Shown: positions 16,190-25,913 of the stretch, one piece after another
How the letters are laid out: the number at the start of each line of letters is the position of its first letter
Numbering within the stretch: position 1 is the stretch's first letter
Source of the DNA: Streptomyces sp. WMMC500
Lineage (GTDB): Bacteria > Actinomycetota > Actinomycetes > Streptomycetales > Streptomycetaceae
Direction: 5' to 3'
Length of the DNA stretch: 64,000 nucleotides
Assembly: GCF_027497195.1 (NCBI RefSeq)
Contig: NZ_CP114905.1
Span: 7,666,001 to 7,730,000, forward strand
Notes under the pieces: generated by a model
What the model saw: the letters and a program-made list of their open reading frames with translations, nothing else
The model's database searches: none
Told to the model about the DNA's origin: nothing
Position numbers and translations under genes: made by a program

Positions 16190-17239
16190 ATGCGGCTCGG
16201 GATCAACCTCGGCTACTGGGGCGCCGGCATGGACGCCGACAACCTCGCCGTCGCCCAGGAGGCCGACCGCCTCGGCTACGACGTGTGCTGGGCGGCGGAG
16301 GCGTACGGTTCCGACGCCGCCACCGTGCTCACGTGGGTCGCGGCCAAGACCGAGCGCATCGACGTCGGCTCCGCGATCTTCCAGATCCCCGCCCGCGCCC
16401 CCGCCATGACCGCGATGACCGCCGCCACCCTCGACTCCCTCACCGAGGGCCGCTTCCGCCTCGGCATCGGCGTCTCCGGCCCGCAGGTCTCCGAGGGCTG
16501 GTACGGGGTGCGGTTCGGCAAGCCGCTCGCGCGCACCCGCGAGTACGTGGAGATCGTGCGCAGGGCGCTGTCGCGTGAGCGGCTGTCGTACGCGGGCGAG
16601 CACTGGACGCTGCCCCTTCCCGACGGTCCCGGCAAGCCCATCAAGCTGACCGTGCACCCCGTGCGCGAGCACATCCCCGTCTACATCGCCGCCATCGGCC
16701 CGAAGAACCTGGAGCAGACCGGCGAGATCGCCGAGGGCGCCCTGCTCATCTTCTACTCGCCGGAGCACGCCGAGGAGACCACCCTGCGCCACCTGCGCGC
16801 CGGGCGCGCGAAGGCCGGCAAGGACATGGCGGGCTTCGACATCGTCCCCACCGTCCCGCTGGCGCTGGGAGACGACGTGTCCGCGCTCGCGGACGTCTTC
16901 CGCCCGTACACCGCCCTCTACGTCGGCGGCATGGGCAGCGCCGAGCAGAACTTCTACAACCGGCTCGCCGGACGCATGGGGTACGAGCGCGAGGCCGCCG
17001 AGATCCAGTCCGCGTACCTCGCCGGCGACAAGGCCGCCGCGGCCGCCGCCGTGCCGCAGGAGCTGATCGACTCCACCACGCTGCTCGGCCCGGTGGAGCG
17101 GATCGCGGACCGGATGCGGGCGTACGCGGAGGCGGGCGTGACGTCCCTGTCGCTGGCGCCCTCCGGATTCACCCGGGAGGAGCGCATCGCCGGCGTGCGC
17201 GCGGGAGCGGAGGCGCTGGACCGCGCCGGCCTCGCCTGA
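16190..17239 (+). CDS. LLM-class F420-dependent oxidoreductase
   Basis: The 349-residue protein belongs to the luciferase-like monooxygenase superfamily, F420-dependent branch. It starts MRLGINLGYWG, has the strand RFRLGIGVSGPQVSEGWYG (about residues 86-104) typical of the F420-binding group, and ends with a regular (beta/alpha)8 barrel. Such enzymes transfer hydride from reduced coenzyme F420, which actinomycetes make. ATG 16190 is preceded by AGGAGG, and the longer frame from 16073 is not supported by a ribosome binding site. It is divergent from the aldo/keto reductase. The substrate cannot be inferred. Confidence 0.87.
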   Translation: MRLGINLGYWGAGMDADNLAVAQEADRLGYDVCWAAEAYGSDAATVLTWVAAKTERIDVGSAIFQIPARAPAMTAMTAATLDSLTEGRFRLGIGVSGPQVSEGWYGVRFGKPLARTREYVEIVRRALSRERLSYAGEHWTLPLPDGPGKPIKLTVHPVREHIPVYIAAIGPKNLEQTGEIAEGALLIFYSPEHAEETTLRHLRAGRAKAGKDMAGFDIVPTVPLALGDDVSALADVFRPYTALYVGGMGSAEQNFYNRLAGRMGYEREAAEIQSAYLAGDKAAAAAAVPQELIDSTTLLGPVERIADRMRAYAEAGVTSLSLAPSGFTREERIAGVRAGAEALDRAGLA

Positions 17240-17458
17240 CCCCGCAGCTCCAGAGCCCCCGGGCCCGAGCGGCGCCGCGGCCGTGGTGGGGGCTCGGGGT
17301 CCTCCCCGCCACGGCCGTCCCCCACCCAACGCGCCATCCGCCGATCGGTTACGGGATCGCCCGCATGGCGGATGGTGCGCACCGCGGTGTTGCGTCGAAC
17401 GCATCTCCGTCATTCACTCGGATACGGGTGTATTCGGGCGGAGAGAGGCGGCGGTGAC

Positions 17459-18250
17459 ATGCTTTCGGCCAAGGACCTGTACCAGGAGATCCTGGACAAC
17501 GACGAGACGTTCCGGCTGTTCTGCTCCATCGCCGCCGCCGGGGAGGCCCAGGGCGGCTGGGAGAACGCCCGGATCTCCGTCCTCGTCCCCGACTCGTACC
17601 GGGAGCTCGCCCCCAAGGTGGCCAGGCACGGCGCCGACGAGGACAAGCACGGCCGCATCTTCCACGCCCTCATGAAGAAGCGCGGCGTGGAGCCGGTGGA
17701 CGTGCCCGGCGAGACGGACTACACGATGCTGCTGGAGGGCATCGGCATCGGCCTCGCCCACGACCAACTGCGCCGCGACCGGCAGCTCACCGAGGCCGAC
17801 ATCATCACGTACCTCGCGCACAGCCGGGTCACCGAGCAGCGGGCGTCGGACCAGATGCGGATGCTCCTCAAGTACTTCGGCGACCACCCGGACATCGGCC
17901 GCGCGGTGCGGATGATCTCCCACGACGAGGACAACCACCTCGCCTACTGCCACGAGGAGCTGCTCGGCATGGCCGCGCGGGGCCACGGCCGGCGCGTACA
18001 GGCCGCGCTGCGCGAGGCGGCCCTCGCGGAGATCCGCGTGTACCGGGACGTGAGCCACGCGGTGATGGCCCACATGGGGCGGATCCTGAAGTGGTCGCGG
18101 GCCAGGCGTGCGCTGCTGTCCGCGGGCATCCAGGCGGTGTACGCGTACGAACGCGCCGGCGGCTGGCGGCGGATGGTCTCGCTGCGGATGCCGGAGCGCC
18201 GCGACGCCCTCGGCGGCCCGCCGCCGCGCACCGCGACCGAGTTCGCCTGA
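17459..18250 (+). CDS. Ferritin-like domain protein
   Basis: The 263-residue protein is all-helical and has ferritin/rubrerythrin-type metal ligands: a glutamate in AAAGEAQGGW, then ADEDKHGRIF (E..H), later RVTEQRASDQ and SHDEDNHLAYCHEE (E..H). These four helices would bind a diiron centre. The C-terminal part (about 175-263) is basic. It lacks rubredoxin cysteines and a signal peptide, so it is probably cytoplasmic. Members of this Streptomyces group are annotated as ferritin-like proteins without known substrate; roles in iron storage or oxidative defence are inferred. The gene is convergent with corA. Confidence 0.75.
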   Translation: MLSAKDLYQEILDNDETFRLFCSIAAAGEAQGGWENARISVLVPDSYRELAPKVARHGADEDKHGRIFHALMKKRGVEPVDVPGETDYTMLLEGIGIGLAHDQLRRDRQLTEADIITYLAHSRVTEQRASDQMRMLLKYFGDHPDIGRAVRMISHDEDNHLAYCHEELLGMAARGHGRRVQAALREAALAEIRVYRDVSHAVMAHMGRILKWSRARRALLSAGIQAVYAYERAGGWRRMVSLRMPERRDALGGPPPRTATEFA

Positions 18251-18256
18251 CGCGAA

Positions 18257-18295
18257 CGGCACGCACACGGCACACACAGGGCACACACACGGCAG
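18257..18295 (+). repeat. CA-rich alternating stretch between convergent genes
   Basis: About 40 bases of ACACAC and GGCACAC repeats between the ferritin-like gene and corA. Alternating purine-pyrimidine DNA of this kind can adopt a left-handed form; no clear terminator hairpin replaces it. Confidence 0.5.
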
Positions 18296-18304
18296 CTCCG
18301 GCCG

Positions 18305-19303
18305 TCAGCGCCCGTCGCTGCCCAGCCAGCCGCGCCGGCGGAAGAACATGTACAGCCACAGCACCACCGACGCCATCAGCAGCAGCACCGCCGGATACCC
18401 CAGCGTCCAGTGCAGCTCCGGCATGTGGTCGAAGTTCATGCCGTAGATGCTGCCGATCACGGTCGGCGCCGCGGCCATGGCGGCGTACGCGGAGATCTTG
18501 CGCATGTCGTCGTTCTGCTGCACCCCCACCCGTGCCAGGTGGGCGGAGAGGATGTCGGACAGCAGCCGGTCGATGGTCTCCCCGTGCTCGTTGACGCGCG
18601 CGAGATGGTCGCCGACGTCGCGGAAGAACGGCCGCGCCCCCTCGCCCACGAAGGGCAGCCCGGTCCCCGACAGCCGCGCGATCGGGTCGGTCAGCGGGCC
18701 GGTGACGCGGCGGAACTCCAGCGCCTGCCGCTTGAAGTCGTAGATGCGCGCGGCGGACCTGCGGGTGTCCGCACCGCCGGGCTGGAAGACGTCGGCCTCC
18801 AGCTCCTCCAGGTCGGTGTGGAAGTCGTCGGCGACGTCGAGGTAGTTGTCGACGACGGCGTCGCACACCGCGTACACCACCGCCGTCGGACCGTGCGCCA
18901 GCACGTCCGGCTGCTGCTCCAGCCGGGCCCGCACGCCGCCGAGCGGGTTCGCCTCGCCGTGCCGCACGGTGACCACGAAGGAGTCGCCGACGAAGACGTT
19001 GATCTCGCTGACGGTGATGGTGTCGGTGCGGTCGTCGTAGAGCACGGGCTTGAGCACGAGGAACAGCGCCGCGTCATAGACCTCCAGCTTCGGCCGCTGG
19101 TGCGCGGTGACCGCGTCCTCCGCCGCGAGCGGGTGCAGGCCCAGACCGTGGGTGACGGCGTCGAACTCCCCGCGCGAGGGTTCGAAGAGCCCGATCCAGC
19201 AGAAGGCGTCCTCCTCGGCGCGCGCCCGCGTGAGCAGGGCCTGGACGTCCGCGTGTGCGGCCACCCGCCGGCCGTGCCGGTAGAGCGCGCAGTCGACGAT
19301 CAC
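18305..19303 (-). CDS. corA: CorA-type magnesium/cobalt transporter
   Basis: The 332-residue protein has the large N-terminal cytoplasmic domain of CorA, two C-terminal membrane helices and the diagnostic YGMNF signature (about residue 282) at the end of the first helix. A hydrophobic second helix (VLLLMASVVLWLYMFF) and a basic tail complete the protein. CorA forms homopentameric channels for Mg2+ (also Co2+ and Ni2+) in the cell membrane. The periplasmic loop reads MPELHWTLG, slightly different from the usual MPEL-containing loop but consistent. The gene is monocistronic and divergent from the phosphatase gene at 19360. Confidence 0.93.
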   Translation of the reverse strand: MIVDCALYRHGRRVAAHADVQALLTRARAEEDAFCWIGLFEPSRGEFDAVTHGLGLHPLAAEDAVTAHQRPKLEVYDAALFLVLKPVLYDDRTDTITVSEINVFVGDSFVVTVRHGEANPLGGVRARLEQQPDVLAHGPTAVVYAVCDAVVDNYLDVADDFHTDLEELEADVFQPGGADTRRSAARIYDFKRQALEFRRVTGPLTDPIARLSGTGLPFVGEGARPFFRDVGDHLARVNEHGETIDRLLSDILSAHLARVGVQQNDDMRKISAYAAMAAAPTVIGSIYGMNFDHMPELHWTLGYPAVLLLMASVVLWLYMFFRRRGWLGSDGR

Positions 19304-19346
19304 CTCGTCATTCTTTCCCGAACCCTGCCGGCTGTCTCGCAGGACG

Positions 19347-19352
19347 TACGCT
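19347..19352 (+). promoter_or_regulatory. Candidate -10 element (TACGCT), leaderless
   Basis: TACGCT lies seven bases before ATG 19360, with no Shine-Dalgarno sequence near the start; CTGCCG at 19325-19330 is a weak -35 with 16-bp spacing. Confidence 0.35.
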
Positions 19353-19359
19353 GGCTGGC

Positions 19360-20100
19360 ATGCCCACCCTCCTCCTGCTCCGGCACGCCCGGTCCACGGC
19401 CAACGTGGACGGCGTGCTCGCCGGCCGCAGCCCGGGCGTCGGGCTGGACGAGCGCGGCACCGAGCAGGCCGTCGCGCTGCCCGCGCGGCTGGCCGCTCTG
19501 GCGCCCGCCGCCGTGGTCACCAGCCCGCTCGAACGCTGCCGCGAGACGCTGAAGCCGCTGCTGGCCGCCCGCCCGGAGCTGCCGGTGCACGTCGACGAGC
19601 GGCTGAACGAGTGCGACTACGGGGACTGGACCGGCAGCAAGCTCGCCGAGCTGGCGCAGGACCCCCTGATGGACACCGTGCAGCAGCATCCCTCGGCGGC
19701 CGGGTTCCCCGGCGGCGAGACGATGCGCGCGATGCAGGCGCGCGCCGTCGAGGCGGTCCGGGACTGGAACGCCACCGTGACCGACGAGCACGGCCCGGAG
19801 GCGCTGTACGTGATGTGCAGCCACGGTGACGTCATCAAGTCCGTGGTGGCGGACGCCCTCGGGATGCACCTCGACCTCTTCCAGCGCATCGCCGTCGGCC
19901 CCGCCTCCGTGACCGCGATCCGGTACACCCCGCTGCGCCCCTTCGTGCTGCGCCTCGGCGACACCGGCGGCCTCGACGGCCTCGCGCCGCCGCCCCCGGC
20001 GGAACCGGGCGCGGAAGCGGAAGCGGCGCAGGAGAGCGCGCGGGGGAGCGCGGCGGACGCGTCCGCCGCGGAGGTGGGCGGCGGTGCCGGAGCCGGTTGA
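19360..20100 (+). CDS. Histidine phosphatase family protein (MSMEG_4193 type)
   Basis: The 246-residue protein begins LLLRHARSTAN, the phosphoglycerate-mutase-type motif in which RHG is replaced by RHA, as in the MSMEG_4193 subgroup. The other active-site parts are present: SPLERCRET, the acidic NECDYGDW loop and CSHGDVI, with the second histidine. The last 40 residues are an Ala/Glu-rich low-complexity tail. These enzymes remove phosphate from small molecules through a phosphohistidine intermediate; the substrate is unknown. It lies 85 bases before the DUF3090 gene in the same direction, an order conserved in actinobacteria. Confidence 0.87.
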   Translation: MPTLLLLRHARSTANVDGVLAGRSPGVGLDERGTEQAVALPARLAALAPAAVVTSPLERCRETLKPLLAARPELPVHVDERLNECDYGDWTGSKLAELAQDPLMDTVQQHPSAAGFPGGETMRAMQARAVEAVRDWNATVTDEHGPEALYVMCSHGDVIKSVVADALGMHLDLFQRIAVGPASVTAIRYTPLRPFVLRLGDTGGLDGLAPPPPAEPGAEAEAAQESARGSAADASAAEVGGGAGAG

Positions 20101-20185
20101 TCCCCGATGATCAGCTCGCGCAGTAGGGTGGTCGGATCGGTCCCGCAGCGGATCCCGTTCAGGAGTCGAGCAATCGGAGCAGCAC

Positions 20186-20776
20186 GTGCCGCGTGAGGTT
20201 TACTTCTACGACCCGCCGGACCGCTTCGTGGCCGGCACGGTCGGGCTGCCGGGGCGCCGCACCTTCTTCCTGCAGGCGTCCAAGTCCGGCCGCACCACCA
20301 GTGTGGCGCTGGAGAAGGCGCAGGTGGCCGCGCTGGCCCAGCGGATCGACGAGCTTCTCGACGAGGTGGTACGGCGCAGCGGCGGCACCAGCGACGTGCC
20401 TGCCGTCGCCCCCGCCGAGCTGTCCGACACCGCGCCCCTGGACGCCCCCATCGAGGAGGAGTTCCGGGTCGGCACGATGGCGCTGGCGTGGGACGCGGAG
20501 AGCGAGCGCATGGTCGTCGAGGCGCAGGCCCTGGTCGAGTTGGACGCCGACTCCGACGAGGACCTGGCGGCGGCCGAGGAGGCGCTGCTGCAGGACGACG
20601 AGAACGGCCCCCCGATGCTGCGCGTACGCCTCACCGGGCAGATGGCGCGCGCCTTCGCCAAGCGGGCCAACGACGTGGTGAACGCCGGCCGGCCGCCCTG
20701 CCCGCTGTGCAGCCTGCCGCTCGACCCGGAGGGACACGTATGTCCGCGCCAGAACGGATACCGCCGGGGAGAGTGA
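20186..20776 (+). CDS. DUF3090 family protein
   Basis: The 196-residue protein matches the actinobacterial DUF3090/TIGR03847 family, with the N-terminal segment FYDPPDRFVAGTVGLPG, the strand FFLQASKSGRTTSVALEK and a C-terminal zinc-ribbon-like CPLC...HVCPR motif (about residues 173-189). The four-cysteine/histidine arrangement suggests a structural zinc. The function is unknown. It starts at GTG 20186 and overlaps the next gene by 37 bases, so the two are translationally coupled and probably work together. Confidence 0.88.
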   Translation: MPREVYFYDPPDRFVAGTVGLPGRRTFFLQASKSGRTTSVALEKAQVAALAQRIDELLDEVVRRSGGTSDVPAVAPAELSDTAPLDAPIEEEFRVGTMALAWDAESERMVVEAQALVELDADSDEDLAAAEEALLQDDENGPPMLRVRLTGQMARAFAKRANDVVNAGRPPCPLCSLPLDPEGHVCPRQNGYRRGE

Positions 20777-21615
20777 GCCCGCTCGCCCTGGCGCCCGACG
20801 AGGCCCGCACGCTGCTCACCGGCGGCGAGCTGACCGTCGCCGGGCGCATCCGCGGCGCGTCGAACGCGGTCCTGTTCTGCACCGTCGCCCACGACGGGCG
20901 CACGGCGGAGTGCGTGTACAAGCCGGTCGCGGGGGAGCGGCCGCTGTGGGACTTCCCGGACGGCACGCTGGCGCAGCGCGAGGTCGCGGCGTACGAGGTC
21001 TCGGAGGCCACCGGCTGGGGTCTGGTGCCGGCGACGGTGCTGCGGGACGGGCCGTTCGGCGAGGGCATGTGCCAGCTCTGGATCCCGTCCCCGGACGCGG
21101 AGGACGAAACCGGCCGGGCGGCGTCCGCCGGCGCCGACCTGCTCGCCCTCGTCGAGGGCGACGAGCCGGGACCCGGCTGGAAGGCCGTCGGCCTCGCCGA
21201 GACCGGCGAGGGCCGCCCCGCGCTGCTCGTGCACGCCGACGACGTACGGCTGCGCCGCCTCGCCGTCCTCGACGCCGTGATCAACAACGGCGACCGCAAG
21301 GGCGGCCACCTCCTGCCCGCCGCCGGCGGCAGGCTCTACGCCATCGATCACGGCGTGACGTTCCACACCGACGACAAGCTCCGCACGCTGCTGTGGGGGT
21401 GGGCCGGCGAGCCGCTGCCCGCCGAGGCCGTCACCGTGCTGCGCCGGCTCGCGGACGGCCTCGCCGCGGACGGGCCGCTGGCCGCCCGGCTGGCGCCGCT
21501 GATCACCCCGGCGGAGGTGGCCGCGCTGCGCGCCCGTACCGTCGCGCTGCTGGCCTCGGGACGGCACCCCGAGCCCGGCGGCGCGTGGCCGGCCATCCCC
21601 TGGCCGCCGGTCTGA
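20740..21615 (+). CDS. SCO1664-family kinase-like protein
   Basis: The 291-residue protein belongs to a conserved actinobacterial family with distant similarity to PI3/4-kinase-type folds. CVYKPVAGERPLWDFPDG (about residues 59-76) resembles the nucleotide-binding strand with its lysine. VLDAVINNGDRKGGHLL (about 174-190) resembles the catalytic loop with D..N..D, and LYAIDHGVTFH (about 198-208) resembles the metal-binding D segment. ATG 20740, preceded by GGAGGG, lies inside the DUF3090 gene, and this overlap is part of the conserved order DUF3090 - SCO1664 - mshC. Catalytic activity and substrate are not known to me. Confidence 0.82.
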   Translation: MSAPERIPPGRVSPLALAPDEARTLLTGGELTVAGRIRGASNAVLFCTVAHDGRTAECVYKPVAGERPLWDFPDGTLAQREVAAYEVSEATGWGLVPATVLRDGPFGEGMCQLWIPSPDAEDETGRAASAGADLLALVEGDEPGPGWKAVGLAETGEGRPALLVHADDVRLRRLAVLDAVINNGDRKGGHLLPAAGGRLYAIDHGVTFHTDDKLRTLLWGWAGEPLPAEAVTVLRRLADGLAADGPLAARLAPLITPAEVAALRARTVALLASGRHPEPGGAWPAIPWPPV

Positions 21616-21765
21616 GTCCGCCCGGACGGCATTCGCGTACCGCCCGGGCACCCGGCGGGGCCGCCCACGTCGCCGCCCCCGGTCATATTCCGTGCGAACC
21701 CTCCCACCCCTGTCCGAAACCGCGGCCTCGCGTCGCCCCGGTCGTTTCACCAGGCAACCGGCGGT

Positions 21766-21771
21766 TACGCT
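21766..21771 (+). promoter_or_regulatory. Candidate -10 element (TACGCT) for mshC, leaderless
   Basis: TACGCT ends six bases before ATG 21778, and the start lacks a Shine-Dalgarno sequence, so the transcript is probably leaderless. TTTCAC at 21745-21750 may be a weak -35. Confidence 0.4.
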
Positions 21772-21777
21772 CGTGAC

Positions 21778-23007
21778 ATGCATGCCTGGCCTGCTCCCGA
21801 GGTCCCGGTGCTCCCCGGCACCGGCCGCGACCTCCGCCTCCACGACACCGCGACCGGAGGGCTCGTCACCCTCGATCCCGGCCCGGAGGCCCGCATCTAC
21901 GTCTGCGGCATCACCCCCTACGACGCCACCCACATGGGGCACGCGGCCACCTACACCGCGTTCGACCTCGTGCAGCGCGTCTGGCTGGACAACAAGCGGC
22001 AGGTCCATTACGTGCAGAACGTCACCGACGTCGACGACCCGCTGCTCGTCCGGGCCGCCGAGACGGGCGAGGAGTGGACCGCGCTCGCCGACCGCGAGAC
22101 GGACCTGTACCGCGACGACATGACGGCCCTGCGGAACCTGCCGCCCCGCGAGTTCGTCGGCGCGGTGGAGGCGATACCGGGCATCGTGCCCCTGGTGGAG
22201 CGGCTGCGCGACGCCGGCGCGGCGTACGAGCTCGACGGCGACGTCTACTTCTCGGTCGAGTGCGACCCCCGCTTCGGCACCGTCTCCGGGCTCGGCGCCG
22301 CGACCATGCGCGAGCTGTCCGCCGAGCGCGGCGGCGACCCGGGCCGCGCCGGCAAGAAGAACCCGCTCGACCCGCTGCTGTGGAGCGCCGCCCGCGAGGG
22401 CGAGCCGAGCTGGGACGGCGGCTCCCTCGGCCGCGGCCGGCCCGGCTGGCACATCGAGTGCGTCGCCATCTCGCTGGACCACCTCGGCATGAGCTTCGAC
22501 GTCCAGGGCGGCGGCAGCGACCTGATCTTCCCGCACCACGAGATGGGCGCGTCCCACGCGCAGGTGCTGACCGGCGAGTTCCCCTTCGCCAAGACGTACG
22601 TGCACTCCGGGCTCGTCGCCCTCGACGGCGAGAAGATGTCGAAGTCCAGGGGCAACCTGGTCTTCGTCTCCCAGTTGCGCCGCGACGGCGTCGACCCCGT
22701 GGCCGTACGGCTCGCGCTGCTCGACCACCACTACCGCGAGGACTGGGAGTGGACCGCCTCCGGGCTGGAGCGGGCAGAGCGGCGGCTGGCGCAGTGGCGC
22801 GACGCCGTCTCCCGGCCGGAGGGGCCGCCCGCGGAGGGGCTCGTGGAGGAGATCCGGGCCGCGCTGGCGGAGGACCTGGACTCGCCGGCGGCGCTGGCCG
22901 CCGTGGACCGCTGGGCGGCGCTGCAGCGCGCCGGGGGCGGTACGGACACGGGGGCGCCCGGGGTGGTCTCGCGGGCGGTGGACGCGCTGCTGGGCGTGGC
23001 CCTGTAG
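21778..23007 (+). CDS. mshC: Mycothiol ligase MshC
   Basis: The 409-residue enzyme is the ATP-dependent cysteine:1-D-myo-inosityl-2-amino-2-deoxy-alpha-D-glucopyranoside ligase of mycothiol biosynthesis. It is a relative of cysteinyl-tRNA synthetase, with the [16 protein letters not shown] segment (zinc cysteine and HIGH-type motif), a zinc-site histidine region in [22 protein letters not shown] and the KMSKS loop (EKMSKSRGN, about residue 285). The anticodon-binding domain of CysRS is shortened, as expected for MshC. Mycothiol is the major thiol of actinomycetes. It follows the DUF3090/SCO1664 pair and is convergent with the PAC2 gene. Confidence 0.96.
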   Translation: MHAWPAPEVPVLPGTGRDLRLHDTATGGLVTLDPGPEARIYVCGITPYDATHMGHAATYTAFDLVQRVWLDNKRQVHYVQNVTDVDDPLLVRAAETGEEWTALADRETDLYRDDMTALRNLPPREFVGAVEAIPGIVPLVERLRDAGAAYELDGDVYFSVECDPRFGTVSGLGAATMRELSAERGGDPGRAGKKNPLDPLLWSAAREGEPSWDGGSLGRGRPGWHIECVAISLDHLGMSFDVQGGGSDLIFPHHEMGASHAQVLTGEFPFAKTYVHSGLVALDGEKMSKSRGNLVFVSQLRRDGVDPVAVRLALLDHHYREDWEWTASGLERAERRLAQWRDAVSRPEGPPAEGLVEEIRAALAEDLDSPAALAAVDRWAALQRAGGGTDTGAPGVVSRAVDALLGVAL

Positions 23008-23026
23008 CGGGGCGGGCGGCGCGGCG

Positions 23027-24211
23027 TCAGTCCTTGTCGCCGGTCCCGCCGTCGCCGCCGGGGCGGGGCTCGTCGCCGTCGCCGTGGGTGTCGGCGACGT
23101 CGGTCTCGGAGTCCCCGGCGGCTCCGGTGGCCTCGCCCTTGTCGCCGGTCTCGCCGCTCTCGCCGTTCTCGTCGGCGTGGCCGTCGTCCTCCGGCTCCGC
23201 GGCGCCCTCCGCCGCGGACGTGCCGTCGTCCTCGTCCTCGCCGCCGTCCTCGCCGCCGTCGTCCTCGCCGCGCTCGCCGGGCGCCCGCGGCTCCTCCCGC
23301 CCCGTGAGGTCCGCGAGGGGCTGCGGTCCTGAGAGGTCGCGCAGGTAAGGTCCCGCGCCCGGGTCGCGGCGGCGCAGATAGCGCTCGAACTCGCGCGCGA
23401 TCGCCTCGCCCGACGCCTCCGGCAGCTCCGCCGTGTCGCGGGCCTCCTCCAGCGTCTGCACGTACTCCGCGACCTCGCTGTCCTCCGCGGCCAACTGGTC
23501 CACGCCCGTCTGCCAGGCCCGCGCGTCCTCGGGCAGCTCGCCGAGCGGGATGCGCACGCCGATCAGGTCGTCGAGCCGGTTGAGCAGCGCCAGGGTGGCC
23601 TTCGGGTTCGGCGGCTGGGAGACGTAGTGCGGCACGGCGGCCCACAGGCTGGCGGTCGGCACGCCCGCGTGGGTGCACGCCTCCTGGAGGATGCCGACGA
23701 TCCCCGTCGGGCCCTCGTAGCGGGTCTCCTCCAGGTCCATCGACTCGGCCAGCTCGGGATCGGAGGTCACCCCGGTCACCGGCACGGGCCGGGTGTGGGG
23801 GGTGTCGCCGAGGAGCGCGCCGAGGAGGACGACCAGCTCGACGCCCAACTCGTGGGCGAAGCCCAGGATCTCGTTGCAGAAGGAGCGCCAGCGCATGCTG
23901 GGCTCGATGCCGCGGACGAGGACGAGGTCCCGCGGGTGGCCCTTGCCGTCGGCGTCCGCGATCCGCACCGCGGACAACTGCGTGGTGGGCCAGGTGACCT
24001 TCCGTACGCCGCCGTGCAGGGTGACGGTGGGCCGGTTGACCTGGAAGTCGTAGTAGTCCTCGGCGTCCAGCGACGCGAAGACGTCGCCCTTCCACTCCCG
24101 GTCGAGGTGGCCCACCGCGGAGGAGGCGGCGTCACCGGCGTCGTTCCAGCCCTCGAAGGCGCAGATCATCACCGGATCGACCAGTTCGGGCAGCCCCTCC
24201 AGCTCGATCAC
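23027..24211 (-). CDS. PAC2 family protein
   Basis: The 394-residue protein starts VIELEGLPELVDPVM and carries the PAC2 fold (proteasome assembly chaperone 2-like), with MICAFEGWNDAGDAAS, VLVRGIEPSMRWRSFCNE and PHYVSQPPNPKATLALL. GTG 24211 is chosen because AGGAGG lies eight bases upstream; the frame extends further up but without support. The last 90 residues are a very acidic, Gly/Asp/Glu-rich tail. PAC2-family proteins next to mshC are common in actinobacteria. A role in 20S proteasome assembly is suggested only by the name of the eukaryotic relative and has not, to my knowledge, been shown; the proteasome locus is about 27 kb away. Confidence 0.88.
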   Translation of the reverse strand: MIELEGLPELVDPVMICAFEGWNDAGDAASSAVGHLDREWKGDVFASLDAEDYYDFQVNRPTVTLHGGVRKVTWPTTQLSAVRIADADGKGHPRDLVLVRGIEPSMRWRSFCNEILGFAHELGVELVVLLGALLGDTPHTRPVPVTGVTSDPELAESMDLEETRYEGPTGIVGILQEACTHAGVPTASLWAAVPHYVSQPPNPKATLALLNRLDDLIGVRIPLGELPEDARAWQTGVDQLAAEDSEVAEYVQTLEEARDTAELPEASGEAIAREFERYLRRRDPGAGPYLRDLSGPQPLADLTGREEPRAPGERGEDDGGEDGGEDEDDGTSAAEGAAEPEDDGHADENGESGETGDKGEATGAAGDSETDVADTHGDGDEPRPGGDGGTGDKD

Positions 24212-24420
24212 CCAGCGCCTCCTTCCGGCGGTAACGGCCCCTGTGGCCACATGCTCCGAGACCCGCGGCCCCCAGCCTAAGGCTTTCCCGCCTACGCGCC
24301 GTATCCCGTACGGCACGAGTACCGATTCATCCGAGGTGTTCCCCTTGAGGAGGGTTGGCAGCGCGTCCGTGCGGATAAATCACTCACTGCCTCTGGACGT
24401 TGGCAAGCGCATCCGGCTAT

Positions 24421-24450
24421 ACATCGGATGACTGTTCAAAGATCCGATGT
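24421..24450. promoter_or_regulatory. Candidate FadR-type operator before the fucose operon
   Basis: A perfect 9-bp inverted repeat, ACATCGGAT (24421-24429) and ATCCGATGT (24442-24450), is separated by 12 bases and ends 22 bases before the fuconate dehydratase start. The half-site ATCCGATGT recurs exactly in the promoter region of the GntR-type regulator (32222-32230), so that regulator probably binds both places. Confidence 0.65.
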
Positions 24451-24472
24451 TCCAAGTGTGAGGGAAGCCCGC

Positions 24473-25792
24473 ATGCGACCGACTGTCACCGATGTGGAAG
24501 TCTCCGACATCCGCTTCCCCACCTCCCTGGAGCTCGACGGGTCGGATGCCATGCACCCCGACCCCGACTACTCCGCCGCGTACGTCGTGCTGCGCACCGA
24601 CGCGCCCGGCGTCGAGGGCCACGGCTTCTGCTTCACCATCGGCCGCGGCAACGACGTCACCGCCGCCGCCATCCGCTCCCTTGCCCCCCACGTCGTCGGC
24701 CGCCCCGCGCCGCGTACCGCCGCCGAGCTCGCCGAGCTGTGCGACACCCTCACCCACGACTCCCAACTACGCTGGCTCGGCCCGGAGAAGGGCGTGATCC
24801 ACATGGCCGCGGGTGCCGTGGTCAACGCCGCCTGGGACCTGGCCGCCGGGCAGGCCGGGCTGCCGGTGTGGGAGTTCCTGGCCCGCATGACCCCCGAGGA
24901 ACTGGTCTCCCTCGTCGACTTCCGCTACCTCTCCGACGCTCTCACCCCCGACGAGGCGCTGGCCCTGCTGCGCGCCGCGGAACCCGGCCGCGCCGAGCGG
25001 GCCGCCCGGCTGCGCGCCGAGGGCTACCCCGCGTACACCACCACCCCCGGCTGGCTGGGCTACTCCGACGAGAAGCTCGTCCAGCTCTCCAAGGCCGCCG
25101 TCGCCGAGGGCTTCGGGCAGATCAAGCTGAAGGTCGGCGACGACCTCGACGCCGACGTACGGCGCATGCGGCTCGCCCGCGAGGCCGTCGGCCCGGACGT
25201 CCGCATCGCCGTGGACGCCAACCAGCGCTGGGACGTCGCCGACGCGGTGCGCTGGATGACCGCCCTGGCCCCGTACGCGCCGCACTGGATCGAGGAGCCC
25301 ACCAGCCCCGACGACGTGCTCGGCCACGCCGCCGTACGCGCCGGGCAGCCGGTGAAGGTCGCCACCGGCGAACACGTCGCCAACCGCGTGATGTTCAAGC
25401 AACTGCTCCAGGCCGGCGCCGTCGACTTCGTGCAGATCGACGCCGCCCGCGTGGCCGGCGTCAACGAGAACCTGGCCATCCTGCTGCTCGCCGCCAAGTA
25501 CGGCGTCCCGGTCTGCCCGCACGCCGGCGGCGTCGGCCTGTGCGAACTGGTGCAGCACCTGGCCATGTTCGACTACGTCGCCGTCTCCGGCACCCGCGAG
25601 GACCGCGTCATCGAGTACGTCGACCACCTCCACGAGCACTTCACCGACCCGGCCGTCGTCGTCGACGGCCGCTACCGCGCGCCCGAGGCCCCCGGCTTCT
25701 CCGCGCGGATGCACCCCGAGTCGCTGGCCGCGCACCGCTACCCGGACGGACCCGTCTGGCAGGCCGTGGCCGAGCGGGACCAGGGGAGCTGA
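24473..25792 (+). CDS. L-fuconate dehydratase
   Basis: The 439-residue enzyme belongs to the enolase superfamily, mandelate racemase branch, and its N-terminus ([20 protein letters not shown]) matches L-fuconate dehydratases. Catalytic parts are visible: the KxK base pair in GQIKLKVGD, the three metal ligands in AVDANQRW (Asp), WIEEPTSP (Glu) and TGEHVANR (Glu), and the second base His in PHAGGVG. It removes water from L-fuconate to give 2-keto-3-deoxy-L-fuconate. ATG 24473, with GAGGGA upstream, aligns with the family start, so the frame from 24428 is rejected; that alternative would lie inside the operator. It is the first gene of the sugar cluster. Confidence 0.9.
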   Translation: MRPTVTDVEVSDIRFPTSLELDGSDAMHPDPDYSAAYVVLRTDAPGVEGHGFCFTIGRGNDVTAAAIRSLAPHVVGRPAPRTAAELAELCDTLTHDSQLRWLGPEKGVIHMAAGAVVNAAWDLAAGQAGLPVWEFLARMTPEELVSLVDFRYLSDALTPDEALALLRAAEPGRAERAARLRAEGYPAYTTTPGWLGYSDEKLVQLSKAAVAEGFGQIKLKVGDDLDADVRRMRLAREAVGPDVRIAVDANQRWDVADAVRWMTALAPYAPHWIEEPTSPDDVLGHAAVRAGQPVKVATGEHVANRVMFKQLLQAGAVDFVQIDAARVAGVNENLAILLLAAKYGVPVCPHAGGVGLCELVQHLAMFDYVAVSGTREDRVIEYVDHLHEHFTDPAVVVDGRYRAPEAPGFSARMHPESLAAHRYPDGPVWQAVAERDQGS

Positions 25793-25913
25793 GCCCCATG
25801 CCCGGCGTACCGCACGCCGCACCCGAGACCGCGCGGCCGGCCCTCCGGCCCGCCGCGGCCCGAGCCGAACCCCCCAGCCGCATACCCGAGACGAACGACG
25901 GGACGGGACTCCC